From Zygotorulaspora mrakii (Eukaryota; Ascomycota; Saccharomycetes; Saccharomycetales; Saccharomycetaceae), in contig NC_050723.1 of the NCBI RefSeq assembly GCF_013402915.1, positions 1,178,001-1,242,000 of the forward strand: DNA of 64,000 bases. Direction: 5' to 3'. The notes under the pieces are model-generated. The model was not told the origin of the DNA, ran no database searches, and was given only the letters and a program-made list of their open reading frames with translations. This document shows positions 10,746 to 22,000 of this stretch, piece after piece (positions within the stretch are counted from its first letter, which is position 1; each line of letters opens with the position of its first letter). The translations under genes and the position numbers were made by a program.

Positions 10746-11385
10746 TGAGCAATGACGGAATCGCTTTTCGATTTGCGATTGTAGGTGGACAAACTTTATC
10801 AGGTAATCAGGGGATTTTTTTTTGCAGGATTTTGTTGGTTTTATATATAGCTTGGGTGTTTTGTTTTCGACTCATTGTAAATATATACTTCATTATATAT
10901 TTAAACAGTTTATCATCACCTAGATCAAAAAGTGCTATAATTATGATTGCGTTGATGTTCCTCTCTTTTTCAATTTGAGTCAAACACCGTCGGCACCTAC
11001 TCCAAAATACAAGAGTGGCCGTTCAGGATTGATACCACCGGAAGGACGCTTATAATGATTTTCCATTTCCCTTAAAAAGTCATTCAGTTGGTGGTATGGC
11101 TAGATGACGCAAAAAAGTTTGTTAAAAATTTTTTGTCATACTTGTCTTCATTACAACTTGTTTCTTCACTTACATTTATTAATCACAATTACAAATTTAC
11201 TCGAATATAAAATGCACCATATCCTGGAAACCTTTCAAACAATGCTGATGTGGAAAATTTCCAGTTATCGCTTTAAGCTTGATACGTGTTCTACTAACTA
11301 ACTGCAGTTTCGATACAGCTAATAATACGCAGAAGATAAAAAAATGTAAATAAAGAAAAACTTCAAAAACAATTCCCAATAACAT
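10746..11385. other. Convergent intergenic region ATG39-KNS1
   Basis: 640 bp between the 3' ends of two convergent genes, AT-rich, with T-runs and TATATA stretches expected of yeast 3'-end signals. A 77-codon open frame starts in the ATG overlapping the ATG39 stop, but it looks like untranslated sequence. No other structure was noted. Confidence 0.5.
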
Positions 11386-13734
11386 TTAGAATTTACCTGA
11401 ACAGGTAATTCCTTCATCCAAAATGCCCAAATTAAACCATTCGTGGTCCAATGCTTCCCTGGCGGTGATCCTTTTTGTTGGATCAAACTCAAACATTTTC
11501 CGACAGAGATCAACGAACCAATACCAAAATAAAAATGTCTCCTTGTTTAAATCTCCCGCTGTCGTTCCCTTATTTTTTCTTTCAGTCAAAATTTTTGACT
11601 TTATTAATGACCAATTCCTATCAGGACTGAAATTCCAATTTATACTTATCCATTCACCATAATCTTGCCTTATTCTCTTTGAAACATGAATATCCAACCG
11701 ATCACATGTGCCCATTACCCTTTTTATAGATTTTTCCTTTGTGACGTAATCACCTCGTTTATTTTTTTCCGGCCATTGTAAAGCCAATGACTCCTTGTCA
11801 AAATGTTTTACCACAGTTGCGTTCAAATCAGACGGCGAATTACCAATTTTATGTGTTATTTTGTAAAACATTTTCTCAACAATTTTTGGCGGGAACGGCT
11901 CACCATTTATACGTTGCATCATTGCCATGTGCTCCAAGTTTTCATGGATAGGATACAGAGATTCCCCGGTAACTAGCTCGACAAGAATGCATGCAATAGA
12001 CCAGATATCACAGGGAAAAGACCACCCCAAGCCTAATACTATTTCCGGGGCTCTGTAGTGGCGTGTTGATATTACAGGCGGATGGTATTCATTGTGAAAC
12101 ACTGCACTACCGAAATCAATAATCTTGATCTCTGGATCTGTTAAAAATTTCCTCCGTCCGCCACTTGCATCTTTACGCCTTATACTCATTGACCTGATTA
12201 CACTGATTGGCAATTCTTTTTCTACGTAAGTTTCATCACAAAGTAAAATATTCTCCGGCTTTAAATCCGTATGGATGATTCCTAAATCATGTAAGAAACA
12301 TACCGAGCGAATAAGTTGTTTTGCGATGGCCTGTACATGAGAACCAGGGAATCGGGCAACACCGTTGGAGCACATAAAATCGTAAACAGATTTACCCAGT
12401 AGATCTGTAACAATACATATGTGATTTCTATAATCAAAGCATTCCTTAAGCATCAAACATTGATACTGCCCTTGGGGGTCATTCTCCATCACTGCTTGCA
12501 AAACTCGAAGTTCTGTCTTGGCTGCTTCTCTATACCTGTCAATTGCTCTAATTATCTTAATGGCCACAAAAGCCTTTTCATGTGTCGTGCTGGTATAATT
12601 CCAGAAGTGATTCTGATTAACCACTTCAGCTCTAGTGTCTAAACACTTCAGAACTTTTCCAAAAGTGCCCTGACCCAGTAATTGCTTAACAATAAACCTA
12701 CCGTCACTGAACACATCATTCTCCTGATAAATATAGTGGCCATCTTTATCAGTTTTGAAGTAGTCTTTCTTCTTGAGTTTATCCTTTCTACCAACCAATT
12801 TAGCAGCAATTCTTGGTGCAGCTAACCTTTTTAAACCCTTCTTTTCGTGAATCGCATTGTCAGTGTCTTTATTCCTCTTATGCAAGAATTGAGAATCGGA
12901 AATAGTAGACTCGTTAGGCGAATTGGAAGGTGATGTGGAAGAATTATAGAATGGGTCCGACAAAAGTGGAGATGTGCTTTTTATGACTCGCAAATTCACA
13001 CTCCTATTACCGTCTAAGGTCTTTGCAGTGGAACCCGTGAGATGCAGCAGCTCATCATTATTCTGACCCCTTGGGATGTCCTGTCTGTTCTGATAAAGTA
13101 GTTTTGCATGTGGCAGCTGGGGAAGCGATATGGTTCTTTGCTTTTTGAATTTTTTACTTGTCGTGGAAGTGTAATTGCTATTGCCAGGCTCAGTGACAAG
13201 AGGTGAATTGAAATAAACTGGCTGCTCCTTGATGAAAATCACATCATCATCGCCATCATCCTCAACGCCGTCGTCATCGCCATCGTCGTCGACCTGCTCG
13301 TTTTCGTCTTCGTCGTCCTCCACAATGTGCTCATGGTGACCGCCCGGGACATCCTCATCGATGCGCCGATAGCTGGCTGCATTTTCCACGTAAGCGTTGT
13401 CGACTTCGATCATCGCGTTATCGCTATCGATAAGGGCGTGCTCTCCAAGGCCACTGTCCATGTTGCTGCTGTCCATAACGCCCCGACAGTTCTGTCTAAC
13501 GTTCGTATCATCGACGAAGTTCAGCCCGTCACGTAAAGTATTCTGCAAAAAGGAACTCTGTCTATCCAGCATTCTCTCTAAGAACGAGTCCGTCCCCGTG
13601 AGGACGTTCCCGTTCATGCTGGCCCCTGTAGCCCCAGATGCGCATCCTTCGCTATTGCCAGTACCATTCAAACCATCAACCATAGACGGATTAGTCCTCG
13701 TGCGCTTCCTCCTGACCTGTGTGTTAACCGACAT
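11386..13734 (-). CDS. KNS1: LAMMER/CLK-family dual-specificity protein kinase Kns1
   Basis: 782 residues. A disordered N-terminal third contains an Asp/Glu tract at about 140-164. The kinase domain starts near residue 345: Gly-rich loop GQGTFGKV (354-361), catalytic Lys in VAIKII (393), HTDLKPEN catalytic loop (488-495), DFG (540-542), APE (562-564) and the family signature EHMAMMQRI (601-609), a variant of EHLAMMERI. In S. cerevisiae Kns1 acts downstream of TORC1 to help repress ribosome and tRNA gene transcription (RNA polymerase III). It lies in a KNS1-COX19-DPS1 cluster on one strand, as on the left arm of S. cerevisiae chromosome XII. Intronless, with the start at the first ATG. Confidence 0.96.
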   Translation of the reverse strand: MSVNTQVRRKRTRTNPSMVDGLNGTGNSEGCASGATGASMNGNVLTGTDSFLERMLDRQSSFLQNTLRDGLNFVDDTNVRQNCRGVMDSSNMDSGLGEHALIDSDNAMIEVDNAYVENAASYRRIDEDVPGGHHEHIVEDDEDENEQVDDDGDDDGVEDDGDDDVIFIKEQPVYFNSPLVTEPGNSNYTSTTSKKFKKQRTISLPQLPHAKLLYQNRQDIPRGQNNDELLHLTGSTAKTLDGNRSVNLRVIKSTSPLLSDPFYNSSTSPSNSPNESTISDSQFLHKRNKDTDNAIHEKKGLKRLAAPRIAAKLVGRKDKLKKKDYFKTDKDGHYIYQENDVFSDGRFIVKQLLGQGTFGKVLKCLDTRAEVVNQNHFWNYTSTTHEKAFVAIKIIRAIDRYREAAKTELRVLQAVMENDPQGQYQCLMLKECFDYRNHICIVTDLLGKSVYDFMCSNGVARFPGSHVQAIAKQLIRSVCFLHDLGIIHTDLKPENILLCDETYVEKELPISVIRSMSIRRKDASGGRRKFLTDPEIKIIDFGSAVFHNEYHPPVISTRHYRAPEIVLGLGWSFPCDIWSIACILVELVTGESLYPIHENLEHMAMMQRINGEPFPPKIVEKMFYKITHKIGNSPSDLNATVVKHFDKESLALQWPEKNKRGDYVTKEKSIKRVMGTCDRLDIHVSKRIRQDYGEWISINWNFSPDRNWSLIKSKILTERKNKGTTAGDLNKETFLFWYWFVDLCRKMFEFDPTKRITAREALDHEWFNLGILDEGITCSGKF

Positions 13735-15020
13735 GTGTCTCTACGATAAACTGATAACACCGTTTCGAAGGCGAGTGCGGTTTGCCTGAGAAAGGGTGTG
13801 TGCGGGGAAAGCTCGTCTGTAGCGTTCAAGTCGTACAACTCTTCCACTTCTTCTTGAAACAACTTGGATACAACACCTCCAATACACCCTCCAACTCTCG
13901 GTTCCTGCCTGCTACACCGATACTGCTTTGTCACTCTTATGTACCCACTATATCAAACAAATGATATCTTGCACATGAAACGCTACCCGCACCAATGAAA
14001 ACGAAATAATCTACAGTTATTGATGCAAGACGTACGTATTGATAAACTGCAAGCCACTGCACTTCCGCTGCAAACTGCAACAAATACTGATACAAAAGCC
14101 CGAGGTCTCGATTTAAGCAGCACCCCGTCTGCATGTGGGTGCCACTGCGGTCTTTCTGTCTCTTTTTTACTGCATCGTAAATTGCAACTTTAATACAACT
14201 TCTTTTTTCCAATTATTGCAGCAACAAGACACAAGCAATCGTCCCCTGTGGGGTGGGTGTCCTTTGACGGCCACGCCAGAGGCAAGCGACTAAACGTGCC
14301 AGAAGAACAGCATTGCACTGTGGTTACTCCTCGTATTGTGCTATCTTGTACTTACAGCATATAATCGTACCATCGTGGTGCCTTTTGCAGCTGAGGCCAC
14401 AGCTTCCTTATCATTGCTAACGCTCGTCGTCCTTTTTTTTTCTTTTGCAGAGCCTGATATGGCCTCGATTTGAAGCACGCCGGTTCTCGCCACGAATGAA
14501 GCGCGCCCCCTGGGACGTTTCGCACGCGGGGAGAAGCTCGCGAGCCCGTGGAGCCCGTGGAGTGTGAAAAATAATGATTGCGATGGCACCCGGAGCGGAT
14601 ATGAAAGACTAAGAGTAGTACAAGCTCTACACAATCAATCCAATGGGGCTGCTTGGGCTTACAGCACGGCCAATGCGGGGAGATCAGAACTGTGCCATCT
14701 AGCAGGTTGGAGCGAGGAAAAAAGGGCATGCGAAGCATGCCCTTTTGACCCCGACCGTGATCACCTGGGCGCAGTGCCAGCTCGAGAGAACTGTTGATAT
14801 GACGAGCACCGTGAAGGATAAATAGCCACAGGCTGTAGCAATGTGTCGGACTGGGATATGCGGATGTCCAGATCGACCCAGCCTTGTCGCTTCTCGACTG
14901 ATGTACCTGCGGCACATTGGCTCTCTTGCGTCTGCTCAGAACGTGACTCAGCTGCTATAAAGGGCTGTCTGACAGAATCATAAATGGGAGCAAATCGTGG
15001 AGCTGGGGCGTGGCGCTGGA
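13735..15020. other. Intergenic region KNS1-COX19
   Basis: 1.3 kb upstream of KNS1 and downstream of COX19. Open frames on the minus strand here lack protein character. It contains a perfect 12-bp inverted repeat at 14720-14746 (listed separately), a short tandem GAGCCCGTG-type repeat near 14545-14560, and a relatively GC-rich stretch at 14460-14780. Confidence 0.5.
14720..14746. repeat. Perfect inverted repeat, 12-bp arms, 3-base spacer
   Basis: AAAAGGGCATGC, spacer GAA, then its exact reverse complement. The RNA of either strand could form a 12-bp hairpin with a triloop. It lies 280 bp downstream of the COX19 stop and about 1 kb upstream of the KNS1 start. No known element was recognised. 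Confidence 0.9.
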
Positions 15021-15278
15021 TTATTTCCCGGCATCCTCCGGTAAGCCGAGATTCTTCCAACTGTCCTTATCCATCAACTGGTTGTCCATTCTGCATTTCA
15101 GATACTCCTTGGCTAACAGCCTGCAATTTGGCGCGTTTTCTCCCTTCACCAGCTTGATACAATTGATGTACTCTTGCATTTGTCTAGTGCATTCGCCATC
15201 GTGGTCTAGTGGGAACGAGCCCCGCTCAGGCGGGGTGGGTGATAGTGCTCTTAAAGCATTTCCTGGATTGCCGGACAT
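15021..15278 (-). CDS. COX19: Cox19, twin CX9C copper-related assembly factor of cytochrome oxidase
   Basis: A small 85-residue protein with two CX9C motifs ([11 protein letters not shown] and [11 protein letters not shown]). This is the coiled-coil helix-coiled-coil helix fold imported into the mitochondrial intermembrane space by Mia40. Family knowledge: Cox19 works with Cox11 in copper delivery to cytochrome c oxidase. Downstream residues NLGLPED are also typical. It sits between KNS1 and DPS1 on the same strand. A TCACGTG element (15414-15420) lies 136 bp upstream of the ATG. Confidence 0.93.
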   Translation of the reverse strand: MSGNPGNALRALSPTPPERGSFPLDHDGECTRQMQEYINCIKLVKGENAPNCRLLAKEYLKCRMDNQLMDKDSWKNLGLPEDAGK

Positions 15279-15413
15279 TTCGTTGGATTTATACTGGACT
15301 CTTCCACGGACCTACTCCGTTATTAGGAGCGTCTCACGGCTCTTGTGTACATGTAGAATTGAAAAATTTTGATTTGGGGATAGGCAAGTTGCGTGATGGG
15401 CGAAATTGAAAAG

Positions 15414-15420
15414 TCACGTG
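15414..15420. promoter_or_regulatory. TCACGTG E-box (Cbf1-type) upstream of COX19
   Basis: The heptamer TCACGTG lies in the 224-bp gap between the DPS1 stop and the COX19 start, 136 bp before the COX19 ATG. It matches the RTCACRTG consensus of Cbf1. Cbf1 control of respiratory genes in non-Saccharomyces yeasts is known; binding here is inferred. Confidence 0.45.
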
Positions 15421-15502
15421 GCGGACTCATACATTTTGTTTACTATGTATACAAATGTACACAATTGTATATACATATAGATATCATTGCATCTAGCTTT
15501 GT

Positions 15503-17212
15503 CTATGGTTTCAATCTCCTTGGATCTCTTGGGAACAAGGAGGCTCTTCTGATATTCTTCAGGTCCAAGAAAAACATGACTACTCTTTCCAGACCAATAC
15601 CACCACCAGCATGAGGTGCACACCCATAGCTAAATGCATCACAGTAATCTTTCAATCCTGGGTCTTCAGGACTTAGGCCGTGTTCCTTCATTCTCTTTTG
15701 CAGTAGATCGTGATCGTGAATACGTTGAGCACCTGAAAGGATTTCCTCACCTCTCATGAAGAAATCGTATGAATTGGAGTAACGTGAGTCAACTGGATCT
15801 GGCATAGTGTAGAATGGACGAATTGCAAGAGGGAACTTATCCAAGATGTAAAAATCGGTATCGTACTTTTCTCTGACCAGTTTACCCAAAAATTTTTCAT
15901 TTTCGGTACTCAAATCATCAAACTCGCCGATCTCTTTACCAGCATCCTTCAACATTTGGATACCTTCTTTATAGTTGATACGAATCATTTTACCATCTTT
16001 TGGTAATTTGAATTCTTCCACCGGGTATTGTTTTCTGACTAGTTCAATTTCCTTGGAGTATCTCTTTTTCAATTCAGTGAAGATGAAAACGAAGAGTTCA
16101 CTCAATGTGTCCAAAACTTCGTGATAATGCTCCTCAAATGTCATTTCAAGATCTAATCCTGTGAACTCGGTCATGTGACGATGAGTGTTGGAATTTTCAG
16201 CCCTGAAGACAGGTGCAATCTCAAAGACACGTTCAAAGTCTGCAACCATCAATTGCTGCTTGTGAAATTGTGGCGATTGCGCTAGGTACGCATTACCTTT
16301 GAAGTAGCTTACTTCAAAGACACTCGCACCACCTTCACTTGGTGCACCTAACAATTTCGGAGTATGAACTTCAGTAAATTCTCTGCCTGATAAAAATTCT
16401 TTGAACAATGCGCACACACCCGATTGTATCTTGAAAATTGCCTGGTTGGTGACAGTTCTAAGGTCAATAACACGTGCATCCAATCTTGTATCCAAATTGA
16501 CTACCGGTAAACCAGCAGCTTCAGCTTCCGCTTCAGAACGGGATGCATCTTCTAGAAGAATTGGCAATGCTTCTGCAGTTTCAGAGATTGAGTGAATTTG
16601 AGTAATGTGGATTTCCAAATTCTGCACGGTGGCAGATTTGATTGGCTCTTCCACCTTTTTGACAATACCGCGCACTAGCACGATTGTTTCCAAGTTCAAA
16701 GACCCGGTCCATTTCACCATTTGCTTGGTGATAGAGCCATCTTTGTTGACCTTGACAAGACCTTGAATCAACTCGCTTTGCTGTCTCAAAGTTAAGAAGG
16801 CCAAAGTGGCACCCTGCTGCCTCGTATTATGGATTCTTGCCCTGAAAAGAACCTCCTTGTTGTCGTCGGCCTCGCTCAGATCAGCAAACTTGACACGTGG
16901 TTCCCCGGTTCTCTCCTGTGATTGAATCAGCGGTAGTTTACCGTAATTCTTCTTCGCAGTATCGTTTTCAGAGGCCTGCTTCTCACGCTGCTCTTTCTCC
17001 AGTTCCAGTTGGCGGGCCTTCTCTTCTTTTTTCTTTTGCTTTTCACGCTCTTTTTGAAGTTTCTTCAGAGCCTTTTTTGACAGCGGTTGGCCCGTTTCAT
17101 CCAACTGCACTGGCCCAGCAGCTCCTGCTAGTGCGGCAGCAACGGTTTCCGCCACTGCAGCTTCGATGATTTCTGGAACATCCTGAGTGTCTTGTCTCTT
17201 CTCCTCTGCCAT
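15503..17212 (-). CDS. DPS1: Cytoplasmic aspartyl-tRNA synthetase Dps1
   Basis: 569 residues (S. cerevisiae 557), a class IIb synthetase that charges tRNA-Asp. A lysine-rich helical extension (about residues 46-80, [17 protein letters not shown]) is the tRNA-binding appendix typical of fungal AspRS. It is followed by the OB-fold anticodon-binding domain (about 115-220) and the class II core, with motif 2 around [11 protein letters not shown] (about 335-350) and motif 3 GGGIGLERV near the C-terminus (about 537-545). It ends in the conserved [10 protein letters not shown](R/K)RL tail. The high conservation makes the call secure. The start is the first ATG, and the region before the lysine-rich part is the most variable. 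Confidence 0.98.
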   Translation of the reverse strand: MAEEKRQDTQDVPEIIEAAVAETVAAALAGAAGPVQLDETGQPLSKKALKKLQKEREKQKKKEEKARQLELEKEQREKQASENDTAKKNYGKLPLIQSQERTGEPRVKFADLSEADDNKEVLFRARIHNTRQQGATLAFLTLRQQSELIQGLVKVNKDGSITKQMVKWTGSLNLETIVLVRGIVKKVEEPIKSATVQNLEIHITQIHSISETAEALPILLEDASRSEAEAEAAGLPVVNLDTRLDARVIDLRTVTNQAIFKIQSGVCALFKEFLSGREFTEVHTPKLLGAPSEGGASVFEVSYFKGNAYLAQSPQFHKQQLMVADFERVFEIAPVFRAENSNTHRHMTEFTGLDLEMTFEEHYHEVLDTLSELFVFIFTELKKRYSKEIELVRKQYPVEEFKLPKDGKMIRINYKEGIQMLKDAGKEIGEFDDLSTENEKFLGKLVREKYDTDFYILDKFPLAIRPFYTMPDPVDSRYSNSYDFFMRGEEILSGAQRIHDHDLLQKRMKEHGLSPEDPGLKDYCDAFSYGCAPHAGGGIGLERVVMFFLDLKNIRRASLFPRDPRRLKP

Positions 17213-19075
17213 TGCAACGGGTCTACTGTCCTCCTATTTTTGTCTTACAGTCTGAAAGGAGCTGAAATACCTGAGATCTACCACACTCCATCTTTCTATG
17301 ATTCATCATCGTCTTTCTGTTGGTGGCCGACGAACGACGCTGCAACGACCACGCAAAGCAGCGACATACCGCCGTCGAACGCGACGTACATAAGCCAAAA
17401 AAACAGCTTTGTGGCGGATACAGGACCAGCGACGGACTATACGGCTACAAGAACAATTGCTCGTATCCGACGTCCAAGAGCCTCTGCGCAGAACAAAACC
17501 CCCATATTGGCGCATTCAACAATTCCCGTTCCGGCGCCGAACGACCTAGTGGCATACCACCAAGTGGAACTCCAACAACGAGTCTGCTGTGCGATCTCAT
17601 TGCTGCCTCGTTTGACGTCTTCCTCGTAATCTTGCGTCTCTTGAATCTCATGTGCTCAAAGTATACGCAGCTCCACCAACGCAGAAAAGACCGTCTTGCC
17701 CCTTGCCAAGCGAGCTAACACATTGCCAGTTGACGGCTGGACGTAAATCTGAAATTTCGCTGCAGATCTAATCTTCCGCCCGGCGGCTGCTTTCCGTCTC
17801 CATACTTCCAGTAATGACCGACCTAAACGCTACACTTCCCGAATACACGCCAAAGCAGACATCGAACACCGTGCCGCCGACGCGCCTGCTCTGCTCCCTT
17901 CCATCAGTAAACGATGCCTGTGTAAAACTTCGTACCGTTTGAAACAGAACATCCAAGGGCTCAGCGGCTACACGAACTAGATAGCGCAAATTTAGGAAAA
18001 GGCTGCGTCGAACTTCTGGACGGGAAGCTACAAGAAGTGTGCGATGCCAAGAAGGGGAAGACCCCACGGCGTTGAAACACTAAATGGGAAATGTCGACTG
18101 CGTTGCAGAATGCGATCATCTGCATAATCTTTTCTGTGACCTGCGAACGCATCACGACGCCTGACACTGCATAATAACGTTAAACAACCAGAAGGGTAAT
18201 GTCAACACGCGATTGCAGCCCTTGAAACCGTAAATAGTCACATTTCTCTCACTCTGTGGTAAAGGGGTTCGGTACATAACGTTCCACATAGTGCTTGTTG
18301 AGGACTATGCATAGCGATGCAGCTTGCGCGATTCTCGCTGTGAAATCCCGCCGCAACTATCTGTACCACGGGGTAAACTGCTGGGGGGAGGCGGGGATTG
18401 CAATGCAGCACGAACAGAGCGGGAGAAGGCTAGCGAAGGGAGATAATTACCGTAATGGGACATTGCTGAGCTGTTTCTTGCCCTCCTGCATTTTTCATTT
18501 TTCGTCCTGTTCCCATAGCGCAGACAAATTTTAAAGTAACAGTGCCCGAGCGTCAAAAAGAAAGATGTGTGGGAGAGAGCATTCCGTTAACCCAGCGCGA
18601 GAACAATAGGAGGGCGAGGTCCGCACAAGCTAACAGCTATTTGTAATATAATTGAATATCGAATGAAAAACAGGAAAAAATTTTAAAACAAACAAACAGG
18701 GGGGGGGGTTCGCTAAAGTTGGAAGGGATTCGGCCGAGCAGAGAAGAGAACCAAGAAAAAAAATAACGGGAGGTTTGAAAGGAAAAAGAGTCAGTGAGAA
18801 GTAGTGAGAATAAAGACGAAAAGAAGTTGGATTGAAAAGGTTACAGCGGTTCCTTGAAGAAGCAAAAACGAGAGTATTCTTATACGTTGGTGTGGAAAGA
18901 GATCTTGCAGAGAAACTGTTCAGTTATATTTGAAAGTTCAACGGTTCTTCGTCCAGGTGGGTTTTTTGGCATCGCAGTGTTGGTCTTCATCAGGCGGGAT
19001 TGGTGAAAAGTTCATTTTTTCGTCTTTCTACATTGGACAGGGCACAGCAGGACAGGACAGGGCAAGGCTGGGGAT
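17213..19075. other. Long divergent intergenic region DPS1-CDC25
   Basis: 1.86 kb upstream of both DPS1 and CDC25. Several open frames of 60-145 codons occur on both strands, but their composition looks random and none was recognised. It contains a run of ten G at 18699-18708, preceded by AAAC repeats, and several ATGs upstream of CDC25, which suggests a long leader or distal promoter. No tRNA or LTR was seen. Confidence 0.5.
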
Positions 19076-22000
19076 ATGTCTTCCAGTGTCGACAGCTGCA
19101 GTGGAAGCGGCGAGGATCTTCGGGAGGTTAGGGATGGTCGGCATGCGGTTCAGATATCGGGCCACACGCCAGCGCAGAGTCCGGCGGAAATGATCAAAAC
19201 GGCGAGCACGCAGTGTTCCAGTGTGTCCTTGCCGACCAACATCAATGAGGCAATGGACAATTCTGTGTCACATCCGGTGACGAGTATCATCCCTGTTGAC
19301 GTGGTGATTGCGCTGTACGATTTTGTGCCGGTGAATAACAGCTCGTCGAAGAACAGCCAGCTGTCGCTGCAGCAGGGTGACACGATTTATGTTCTGAACA
19401 AGAACGAGTCCGGTTGGTGGGACGGCATATATATCGATTCGTACAATCGAGTTAACAGGGGCTGGTTTCCTCACACCTATTCGAGATCTCTGAACCACTC
19501 ACAGCAGCAGCAGCTACAGTATCGGCAGAAACAACAGCAGCAACAGCAGCAACAGCATCAGCAGCAGTCACAGAAACAGCAGGTATCAAAACAGCAGCAG
19601 CAGCAGCAGCAGCATCCACAGCAAACACCGCAGCATATTTCTACGGCTAGTGGTAAACGGCGCTCTCAAGTGAGGCATAATTTGTCAACCCATGGTATCA
19701 GAAGAAGCAGCCTGCCACAGCAGCCCGTGCCACAGGCCTCGCCTATTCACAGGCGATCGAGTTTGTCAACAGGAAGTCCTTCAAGACAGTTGTTTGCTCC
19801 CCATAACTCATTTCAACAGATCCAGGCCAAATCACATGGCCTGCGTCAATGTTCTCCTTCTCCTTCACAGTCTTCATCCGTTGGGTCAATATCTATTTCT
19901 CCCTTCAGTTACGAGTTCAACTTTAATGATACCCAGCATGTAAATAGAATTGGTAGCGATATTGCTTCAGCTTCACAAACGAGGTACAATTCTCTTTCAG
20001 GTCCGTCTTCAAGTGCAGGTTCACATATGGGTTCCATAGCCGGATCGAATCCGCGTTATAACAAAGCCCAGCATTTCCAGCAACAACAAGCTACTGAACA
20101 AAGTCATCATGAAAAAATTAATATCCTATCTCTTGAAGAAATTGAAATGATCTTTAATAGTTTGCATACAGAGATTCCGCCCATTTGGTCTCCGATTCCG
20201 GCAAGTACGATGGATAAGGTCGTTTACTACAACAAAAACTTTGATATTTATTGCAGTCAATTACCCCTAATAGCGAATTCATCATTGGACAGCTCAAGTG
20301 ATTTCAAGACCGATGATAATCTAATTGATCTTTCTCCCAGAGATTTACAAGATTCATCTAAATCTATTGACAGCAAAACGTTCAAATTGGCCCCGACTTA
20401 TAACAGCCGTAATTCGATAGCTTCCAAAAACTCTTCACTATCATCATCCACTCAGATGCAAGCCAAGGACATGCGTAGCGGCTCTTCTTCAACGAGTACT
20501 TCATACGTTTATCGGGTGGCATCAGAGAGTCAAGCGGGGAATACAGGTCAGCAGCCCCTTTCAAATAAAGGAGGTCGCCAGAAACTACCTTCCACTGCAA
20601 ATACTGATGCAGATCCTATCCCTCCTAATTATGGCAAAAAAAAGGTGAACTCGGTGTCTTCCGCTTATAATAGACATAGCCATAAACGACCACAAGCGAT
20701 TTTATCGAAACCAGATCTTTTTTACCACCATACTATGGATATTAAGTTGTGGTCGGAATTGCGTGACACAACGTTATATTTTGTGACAAAGACTCATAAT
20801 ATGTTTTTGAGAAATAATCGCCTGGAATATGAAAGGTCTCTTAACTTGGTCTCAGCGTTTTTGACATATACTCAAATGGCGTGTCGCTTGAGCTATGCTC
20901 AAATAAAGGAGAAGCAACTTTTAAGGGAGGTGAAAAAGATTCTCAAGAGGATTATAAACTCCCTGTCAACGATAAGTATAAATTCAAGTGTTTATTTTGG
21001 CTCCTTCCATAGACCCTTCTCATCTCTTAATGATACACCAAGACCCTCCGAAGCATCTTTAAAAGATGAAGATCTTAAAAAAGGCACTACAAATGAGGTT
21101 AGTGAGCCTCTATACAAAAATCCGAATGTTACAGACACCGATACCTTAGTCGGCGACAGTGCTACTTATCCTCCATATGCGGGTTATCATGTCAATCTTT
21201 CTGGCACAGACTCCTATGCAGAATCAAGCAGTCCTCAGCGTAATAATTCGGCGACTACCACCAGAACGTCGGTGCCTAGCATTAGGGGCTCACCTCACGA
21301 CATACCGACCTCTAGCGCAATAATAAAGAACTTGTATGAAAACTTGGATATCGAATTTAATCATTTAATTAAAGCGATACAAACACTTTTTTTGCTGTTA
21401 CAAACGTCTATAATCTCGAATGATTGGATACCACAACTATTCCCAAGATTTTTCAAGGGATCTTTTAATGGTGGTTCGTGGTCAAATCCTTTCAATCAAA
21501 TTCATCAAACACATGAGAGCGTTTCGTCACAGGTATCATCCCCATCAGGTCTTCCTTCCAATGTCGCCGAGGCAATTGCTGGTGTTTATGGCTGTCCATC
21601 GGTTGATTGTGCAGATACCTGTCGCGATGCTAACTTATTCCCTTCGACTTCTCGTGAAAAGAGTATTCAATCATCTCAGAAGACAAACACCCTCTCAGGA
21701 TTTAATAGACCCCTTCATCATCGTACTTTTTCGAGATCAAAAGCATCGCGGAACATTCAGTATCCATTGAATGATAATACTGCTAATTTGATGAAGAAGA
21801 GATATCAATCCATATGCGAAAAGTTGGGAGCTATCAAACTTTTTGATGCATCTGATAACAACCACGGAACAATTGTTTCGAAAAAGAAACAGCTGGAGAT
21901 CATTTCGCAAACTTATGAGGAGGTTAGTTCCTGCGTTCTTCTGGAAGTTTTAGAAAACTTAGATTTAGGTATTTTCGTAAGTCTGCGAACACTGATTACC

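Noticed and set aside
10745..10978. 77-codon hydrophobic frame overlapping the ATG39 stop
   Set aside because: Hydrophobicity arises from T-rich 3'-UTR sequence; no promoter space and no known counterpart.
14352..14915. 187-codon minus-strand open frame between KNS1 and COX19
   Set aside because: Composition looks random (many Cys, His, Trp and Ser without pattern), it spans the perfect hairpin, and no homologue is known at this position.
17192..17718. Open frames of 130-145 codons upstream of DPS1
   Set aside because: No start in good context, low-complexity residues, overlapping frames on both strands; more likely GC-influenced chance frames in a promoter.
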